DNA of 10,184 nt from the NCBI GenBank assembly GCA_013695925.1, contig JACCZO010000296.1, forward strand, positions 1 through 10,184. Reading direction: 5' to 3'. Below the pieces are notes generated by a model that saw only the letters and a program-made list of their open reading frames with translations, was not told the DNA's origin and searched no databases. Made by a program: the position numbers and the translations under genes. Every line of letters starts with the position of its first letter. The stretch's first letter is position 1. This DNA comes from Chthoniobacterales bacterium. GTDB lineage: Bacteria; Verrucomicrobiota; Verrucomicrobiia; Chthoniobacterales; UBA10450. Positions 6,149 through 10,184 of this stretch are shown in pieces.

Positions 6149-7686
6149 AACGAGTTGGAATTATCGGTGGAGGATTGGGCGGGCTGGCGTCAGCCTGCGT
6201 GCTGGCGGCGCGCGGCCACGAAGTCGCCCTTTTTGAAAGCAACGATTGGTTAGGCGGAAAAGCGGCGGTTCTGGAGCAGGACGGTTTCCGCTTCGACATG
6301 GGGCCGACGATTTTGACTCTGCCCTCCGTTTTGCGGCGCATTTTCGCGGAGGCCGGGCGGGACGTCGACGAGGCGTTGGATTTAATCCCACTCGATCCGC
6401 AGTGGCGCTCCTTTTTCTCCGACGGCACCACCCTCGATCTGGTCAAGAACGAGCGCGCGATGCGCGAAACGCTTGCGCAATATAGCTCCGCCGAGACCGC
6501 GGACGGTTACACGCGTTTTCTTGCCTTGTCGGAGCGCATTCATCGCGTTTCCGAGAAGTGGTTTTTCTGGCGTCCGCTCGGCGGCCTGCTCGACATGTTC
6601 AATGCCAGAAAGATGGTGGAGCCCGGGACGTTATCGGATGTCCTTGCGCTGCGCATGGGCCGTAGCGTCGCCGGCACGGTGCGTTCGTTTGTGCCCGATG
6701 AGCGGGTCGCGCAGATGGTCGATCACTTCACCCAATACGTCGGTTCCGCGCCCGACGCTTCGCCGGCTGTGCTCTGCGGCATCGCGCATATGCAAACCAG
6801 CGAAGGCATCTGGTATCCGCGCGGCGGGACGGCCGCAATTCCGCGCGCCCTCACGAAACTCGCGCTCGAGCTCGGCGTGGAAATCAGCACCAACGCATCG
6901 GTCAAACGCATCTCGACGACGAACAACCGCGTCACCGGACTCGAATTGGAAACCGGCGCGCATCTTCCCTTCGATGCGGTTATTTCCAATTGCGATGCTG
7001 TTCGCACGCACCGTAAGCTTCTCGGCGGCGTGAAAAAATTTGAGAAGCGGCGGAGCTACGAGCCAGCCTGTTCCGGCGTGGTCCTTTATCTCGGTTTGAA
7101 AAAGCGGCCGGCGCAACTGCTGCATCACAACTTCGTTTTCTCACGCGATCCGCACGAAGAATTTGAGTTCATTTATCGCAAGGGCGAACCCGCACCTGAT
7201 CCGACCTGTTACGTGTGCGCGCCGGCGACGAGCGAGCCCGAGGTCGCGCCGCCCGGCGGCGAAGCGCTTTACGTGCTCGTGCATACGCCTTACCTCCGGT
7301 CGCATCATGATTGGGAGGAAATGTTGCCGCGCTATCGCCGCACCATCTTGGACAAGTTGCGCACGACCGCCGGGCTCGATCTCGAACCCGAGATCGTTTC
7401 CGAGAGTGCCCTCACCCCGCAGGATATTCACGACCGATATCACGTCCTGAACGGAGCGATCTACGGGCTCGCCAGCCACGGACGTTTCACGGGCGCATTC
7501 AAGCCTAACAATCGTAGCTCCGATGTGCAGGGTCTCTACCTCGCGGGCGGAGCGGCGCATCCCGGCCCGGGCATGCCGATGGTTTTGATGTCGGGGTGGA
7601 TCGCCGCTGACGCCCTCGATCGGGATAGCGCTGGCGGCGACTCGACCGATCGCGCGCCCGCGCGAGAAATGGCCGCGCTCGTATGA
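6145..7686 (+). CDS. Second CrtN/CrtP-family carotenoid desaturase/oxygenase
   Basis: A 513-residue paralogue of the first desaturase with the same fold. It has an N-terminal FAD motif IIGGGLGGLASA (G8, G10, G13) with E31, then LGGKAAVLEQDGFRFDMGPT, and the C-terminal signature AGGAAHPGPGMPMVLMSGW (467-485). In C30 clusters the second CrtN-like enzyme (CrtP/CrtNb) is an oxygenase that converts a terminal methyl group to an aldehyde. Its position immediately after the aldehyde dehydrogenase supports that role here, but this is inferred from context, because desaturases and oxygenases of this family share all obvious motifs. It could instead be a second desaturase. The ATG at 6145 overlaps the aldehyde dehydrogenase stop as ATGA and is preceded by AAAGGG at 6132-6137, a good ribosome-binding site. 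The last 25 residues are a polar acidic/basic tail beyond the conserved domain. Confidence 0.83.
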   Translation: MKRVGIIGGGLGGLASACVLAARGHEVALFESNDWLGGKAAVLEQDGFRFDMGPTILTLPSVLRRIFAEAGRDVDEALDLIPLDPQWRSFFSDGTTLDLVKNERAMRETLAQYSSAETADGYTRFLALSERIHRVSEKWFFWRPLGGLLDMFNARKMVEPGTLSDVLALRMGRSVAGTVRSFVPDERVAQMVDHFTQYVGSAPDASPAVLCGIAHMQTSEGIWYPRGGTAAIPRALTKLALELGVEISTNASVKRISTTNNRVTGLELETGAHLPFDAVISNCDAVRTHRKLLGGVKKFEKRRSYEPACSGVVLYLGLKKRPAQLLHHNFVFSRDPHEEFEFIYRKGEPAPDPTCYVCAPATSEPEVAPPGGEALYVLVHTPYLRSHHDWEEMLPRYRRTILDKLRTTAGLDLEPEIVSESALTPQDIHDRYHVLNGAIYGLASHGRFTGAFKPNNRSSDVQGLYLAGGAAHPGPGMPMVLMSGWIAADALDRDSAGGDSTDRAPAREMAALV

Positions 7687-8492
7687 AGCCCGCGTCCGCC
7701 ACGCCGTCGGTCGTAGTGCCTGAAATCTCTCGAGGCATGCTTCGGATCTTCTCTGCCTACAGCCGTTGGTTTGTGCGGCGGCGTTTTCATTCCGTTCGCG
7801 TTTTGAATACCGGCCTTCCGCCCTTCAATCTCGCCTCGCCGCTGGTCATCTACCTCAATCACGCCGCCTGGTGGGATCCGCTCATCTGTCTGCGCCTCGC
7901 CCAAACTTATTTTGCCGACGCCGATTCCTACGCCCCGATTGACGCGGCCGCACTCCAGCGCTACGCCTTTTTCAAACGTCTCGGATTTTATGGCGTCGCT
8001 TCGCATTCCGCGCGGGGTGCCCTGAATTTTCTTCGGACCACCGGCGCGATCCTCAGCGCTCCGCGCAACATCGCCTGGCTTACCCCGCAGGGGCGATTCA
8101 TGGATGTGCGCGAGCGGCCCCTGAAGTTGCAGCGAGGCATCGGCGAGCTGGCCGCGCAAATGGGCCACGCCACCTTCATCCCGTTGGCGATCGAATACTC
8201 TTTCTGGACGGAACCGCGGCCGGAGGTGCTGATTTCGTTTGGCGAAGCGATTGTTCCGCAGCAGGAATTTCCGCGCAGCGCGCGCGAGTGGGCGCAGGAT
8301 TTAAGCAATGCGCTCGAGGAAACGCAGGACGAACTCGCGGCCCGCTCCTGCCGGCGAGATGCAGCCGAGTGGCACTTGCTCGACCGGGGAACATCCGGGG
8401 TTAACGCCGTCTATAACACCTGGAGCCGCGTGCGTGCGCGCGTCACGGGCCGGCTCTACACGGCCGACCATTACGCGGAGGAATACAAATGA
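7683..8492 (+). CDS. PlsC-like (1-acylglycerol-phosphate-type) acyltransferase
   Basis: A 269-residue acyltransferase of the PlsC/LPLAT family. Motif I (HX4D) is NHAAWWDP (H60, D65), the catalytic pair. Motif III appears as TPQGRFMDVRERPLKL (134-149), with glutamine where many family members have glutamate. Motif IV is FIPLAIEY (165-172, P167). No strong transmembrane helix is seen, so it is probably peripheral on the inner membrane. In this operon it most likely transfers a fatty acyl chain to the sugar of a glycosylated carotenoid, the step done in staphyloxanthin synthesis by the unrelated CrtO, so the symbol is left empty. A phospholipid or ornithine-lipid role remains possible. About 60 residues extend past the PlsC core (RSCRRDAAEWHLLDR onward) and I do not recognise them. 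Start and stop both overlap neighbours as ATGA. Confidence 0.8.
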   Translation: MKPASATPSVVVPEISRGMLRIFSAYSRWFVRRRFHSVRVLNTGLPPFNLASPLVIYLNHAAWWDPLICLRLAQTYFADADSYAPIDAAALQRYAFFKRLGFYGVASHSARGALNFLRTTGAILSAPRNIAWLTPQGRFMDVRERPLKLQRGIGELAAQMGHATFIPLAIEYSFWTEPRPEVLISFGEAIVPQQEFPRSAREWAQDLSNALEETQDELAARSCRRDAAEWHLLDRGTSGVNAVYNTWSRVRARVTGRLYTADHYAEEYK

Positions 8493-9664
8493 TCCTGTGG
8501 ATCGCCGGAGCGAGCCTGCTCCTCGCCCTAGTGCCGGCAGTTTTGTTTCTGCTCAATCTGGGTCTTTACGCGCCGGCGCCTGCAAGATCGGAGTGCGATT
8601 CGCGGCCGGCGAAATGTTCGGTCCTGATTCCGGCGCGCAACGAGGAAGCCAACATCGCGCTGGCCGTCCGTTCGGTTCTGCAAGACCAGGAAGTGGATCT
8701 GGAATTGATCGTGCTCGATGACGGTTCGACCGATCGCACCGCGCAGATCGTGCGCGAGATCGCGGAGTGCGATGCGCGCGTGCGTCTGGAGACTGCGCCG
8801 GCGATGCCGCCAGGTTGGTCGGGAAAACAACACGCCTGCCACACGCTTGCTCATCTCGCCCGGCATCCGTTGCTCATCTTTATCGACGCCGATGTGCGGC
8901 TGAACCCGGGCGCTCTCGCGCGCATTTCCTGTTTCATGAAGCGCAGCGGCGCCGCTCTGGCCAGCGGTGTGCCGGAGCAACAAACGAACACGTTGTCTGA
9001 GCGCCTTCTCATTCCGCTCATCCATTTTGTCTTGCTCGGATTCTTGCCCATCCGGGCGATGCGCACGAGCCGCAATCCCGCTTTCGGCGCAGGCTGCGGT
9101 CAGCTCTTTGTCGTTCAGCGCGAAGCCTACCTGGCTTGCGATGGTCACCGCGCGATCCGCGGGACGCTGCATGATGGGTCCAAACTGCCGCGCGTTTTCC
9201 GGGCCGCGGGCTTTGCGACCGATCTTTTTGATGCGACCGATCTCGCCGTTTGCCGGATGTATTCGAGCAATCGGGAAGTGTGGAGCGGTCTCGGGCGCAG
9301 CGCGCACGAAGGTCTCGGTTCGCCGGGCGTGATCGGACCGGCGACCGTGCTCCTGCTCGCAGGCCAGGTGCTTCCGTTTCTTGTTGCCGCTGCAATTCTC
9401 CTCGGCGTTTCCGCGTCGGAGACCGCGTTTTGGTTCACGCTGCTGGGAATCGCGGCCTCGCTTCTTCCGCGCTTGATCGGCGTCCGCCGTTTCCGCCAAT
9501 CCCTTCTCGGCGCGATCCTTCATCCGCTCGGCGTCTGCTCTCTCCTCGCCATCCAGTGGTTCGCGTTTTTTCGCGCGCGCCGCAATCGGCCCGCCGCCTG
9601 GCGGGGACGCTTCTATTTTCAACCAAACCTCAACACCACCGAAACCTATGTTCCACAAAATTGA
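8489..9664 (+). CDS. Family 2 glycosyltransferase, CrtQ-like
   Basis: A 391-residue membrane-anchored GT-A glycosyltransferase. It has an N-terminal membrane helix (about 3-25), a nucleotide-sugar-binding domain with SVLIPARNEE (44-53), LDDGSTDRT (76-84, D77/D78), PPGWSGKQHACHTLA (107-121), the metal-binding DAD (D133-A134-D135) and a later HDG (D229) as probable catalytic base region. Three C-terminal hydrophobic helices follow at about 283-306, 312-330 and 343-362. This architecture and the PPGWxGK segment resemble CrtQ-type enzymes that glucosylate diaponeurosporenoate. Here it would attach a sugar to the carotenoic acid made by the upstream enzymes, with the acyltransferase acting next. 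The ATG at 8489 overlaps the acyltransferase stop (ATGA) and follows a strong GGAGGA at 8477-8482. A role on another lipid acceptor is possible but less likely given the operon. Confidence 0.82.
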   Translation: MILWIAGASLLLALVPAVLFLLNLGLYAPAPARSECDSRPAKCSVLIPARNEEANIALAVRSVLQDQEVDLELIVLDDGSTDRTAQIVREIAECDARVRLETAPAMPPGWSGKQHACHTLAHLARHPLLIFIDADVRLNPGALARISCFMKRSGAALASGVPEQQTNTLSERLLIPLIHFVLLGFLPIRAMRTSRNPAFGAGCGQLFVVQREAYLACDGHRAIRGTLHDGSKLPRVFRAAGFATDLFDATDLAVCRMYSSNREVWSGLGRSAHEGLGSPGVIGPATVLLLAGQVLPFLVAAAILLGVSASETAFWFTLLGIAASLLPRLIGVRRFRQSLLGAILHPLGVCSLLAIQWFAFFRARRNRPAAWRGRFYFQPNLNTTETYVPQN

Positions 9665-9842
9665 TTATCCATTCCTGATCGCGACTTTCGCCAGCTTCCT
9701 CGCCAGCGTCGCTCTCTGGTTCCTCGTGAATCGCGAGTACGGCCTCTACGTTGGTATCTGGGTGCCGAGCATCCTCGCCCTCTGGGTCGGAGTCCGTGTC
9801 GTGATTTTGACAACCATCATTTCGACGAATCGGAGGGACTAA
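9648..9842 (+). CDS. Small two-helix membrane protein, unknown function
   Basis: A 64-residue protein with two predicted membrane helices, at about residues 8-27 (PFLIATFASFLASVALWFLV) and 33-57 (LYVGIWVPSILALWVGVRVV), and a short basic end (STNRRD). I do not recognise the family. It starts inside the 3' end of the glycosyltransferase gene (17-bp overlap) and ends one base into the next small gene (TAATG), so it is clearly part of the carotenoid operon. There is no good ribosome-binding site, so translation probably depends on coupling. A structural or scaffold role for the membrane-bound pigment enzymes, or an unrelated housekeeping role, are both guesses. The periodic hydrophobicity and operon position support a real gene. 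Confidence 0.7.
   Translation: MFHKIDYPFLIATFASFLASVALWFLVNREYGLYVGIWVPSILALWVGVRVVILTTIISTNRRD
9832..9837 (+). promoter_or_regulatory. Strong ribosome-binding site of the terminal microprotein
   Basis: GGAGGG lies 4 bases before the ATG at 9842, inside the last codons of the preceding gene. It is one of the best Shine-Dalgarno matches in the window, where many starts rely on overlap coupling alone. It is the main evidence that the 41-codon frame is translated. Confidence 0.6.
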
Positions 9843-9967
9843 TGGAATACCTCATCGTCATCTTTGGTCTGGGCCTGATCGTGACTTTCGTCGTCTTCGT
9901 CGGCCTCGTTAGGGCCGCAGATTTCGCGAAAGCTGAAGCGGCCAGAATCAGCCGCGAAAGTCAGTGA
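9842..9967 (+). CDS. 41-residue single-helix membrane microprotein, unknown function
   Basis: An ATG at 9842 opens a frame of 41 residues ending TGA at 9967. It has one membrane helix (about 3-23, starting YLIVIFGLGLIVTFVVFVGL) and a short cytosolic amphipathic tail rich in A, E, K and R (DFAKAEAARISRESQ). Support for it being real comes from a strong ribosome-binding site, GGAGGG at 9832-9837, placed 4 bases before the ATG, and from the TAATG overlap with the previous small membrane gene. I do not recognise the family. It is the last gene of the operon, 13 bp before the convergent glutamate dehydrogenase stop. It may act with the 64-residue protein as a pair. Confidence 0.62.
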   Translation: MEYLIVIFGLGLIVTFVVFVGLVRAADFAKAEAARISRESQ

Positions 9968-9980
9968 AGGCAGCTTCCGG

Positions 9981-10184
9981 CTAGACCACCCCCTGGTCCA
10001 TCATGGCATCGGCGACTTTGAGGAAGCCCGCGATGTTTGCCCCGTTTACGTAATTGCCCGGCGTGCCGTAGGCCTCCGCGGTTTGATAACAGGCCCGGTG
10101 GATCGCTTTCATGATGGTTTGCAAGCGGTCGTCCACCTCGTGCCGCGTCCAGGAAATGCGCATGCTGTTTTGCGCCATCTCGAG
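9981..10184 (-). CDS. gdhA: NADP-type glutamate dehydrogenase, C-terminal fragment (cut by window edge)
   Basis: The last 67 residues of a hexameric glutamate dehydrogenase, which interconverts 2-oxoglutarate plus ammonia and glutamate in the cytosol. The fragment reads LEMAQNSMRISWTRHEVD, then a helix, then YVNGANIAGFLKVADAMMDQGVV and TAG. LEMAQNSMRxSW and NGANIAGFxKVADAMxxQGVV are hallmarks of the GdhA C-terminus in bacteria. The C-terminus looks intact. The start and catalytic domain lie beyond the right window edge, so activity and cofactor cannot be judged from here; the NADP assignment comes from family resemblance. It is convergent with the carotenoid operon, with only 13 bp between the stops, and is probably functionally unrelated to it. 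Confidence 0.9.
   Translation of the reverse strand, partial: LEMAQNSMRISWTRHEVDDRLQTIMKAIHRACYQTAEAYGTPGNYVNGANIAGFLKVADAMMDQGVV

Noticed and set aside
8528..9658. 376-codon open frame on the minus strand
   Set aside because: Antisense to the glycosyltransferase, which has all GT2 motifs; this frame is low-complexity and R/A/E-rich.
9966..9998. Possible bidirectional terminator between the carotenoid operon and gdhA
   Set aside because: Only a 4-bp stem (GAAG/CTTC) and GACCA/TGGTC inside the gdhA coding end are seen, with no U-tract on either strand; too weak to call.
1..10184. Mobile elements, CRISPR arrays, tRNA or rRNA genes
   Set aside because: No transposase or integrase frames, no regular spaced repeats, and no tRNA or rRNA-like sequences noticed by eye.

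Overview
The window is GC-rich bacterial DNA, apart from a short AT-rich promoter region near 3207-3317, and its genes are tightly packed. Its core is a probable light-controlled carotenoid locus. A CarH/LitR-type MerR regulator with a B12-binding domain (minus strand) is divergently transcribed from a seven-gene plus-strand operon. That operon encodes two CrtI/CrtN-family desaturase/oxygenases, an aldehyde dehydrogenase, a PlsC-like acyltransferase, a CrtQ-like glycosyltransferase and two very small membrane proteins. Gene style and content suggest an environmental Verrucomicrobia- or Planctomycetes-like bacterium (soil Verrucomicrobia is my best guess). This is an impression from protein style, since no rRNA or other decisive marker is present.

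Layout from left to right. Bases 1-166 (minus) hold the N-terminus of an unrecognised protein. Bases 167-223 are a short intergenic with a perfect 8-bp inverted repeat. Then come nuoB (224-844) and nuoA (844-1218), both minus and sharing one base: two respiratory complex I subunits with no nuoC following. After a 112-bp gap there is a minus-strand operon carH (2277-3206), BCP-type peroxiredoxin (1801-2280) and an SRPBCC-fold protein (1331-1798), with a 4-bp overlap and a 2-bp gap.

The 111-bp divergent region 3207-3317 carries four same-strand copies of a YTAGAC element and a TTGACG -35-like box just before the first carotenoid gene. This fits direct-repeat operators for a CarH-type repressor.

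The plus-strand operon runs 3318-9967 without intergenic DNA. Every junction overlaps (TGATG, ATGA, ATGA, ATGA, a 17-bp overlap, TAATG). After 13 bp it meets the convergent C-terminus of a glutamate dehydrogenase (9981-10184, minus), cut by the window edge.

Working model (inference): in the dark, adenosylcobalamin-bound CarH represses the divergent promoters. Light destroys the cofactor and releases it. The enzymes then desaturate a linear C30 (or C40) precursor, oxidise a terminal methyl group to an aldehyde and then a carboxylic acid, and add a sugar and a fatty acid, giving a staphyloxanthin-like acylated glycosyl carotenoate in the membrane. No precursor synthase (crtM, crtB or hpnCDE) is in the window, so the precursor must be made elsewhere. 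The peroxiredoxin and SRPBCC protein look like co-regulated parts of a photo-oxidative stress response.
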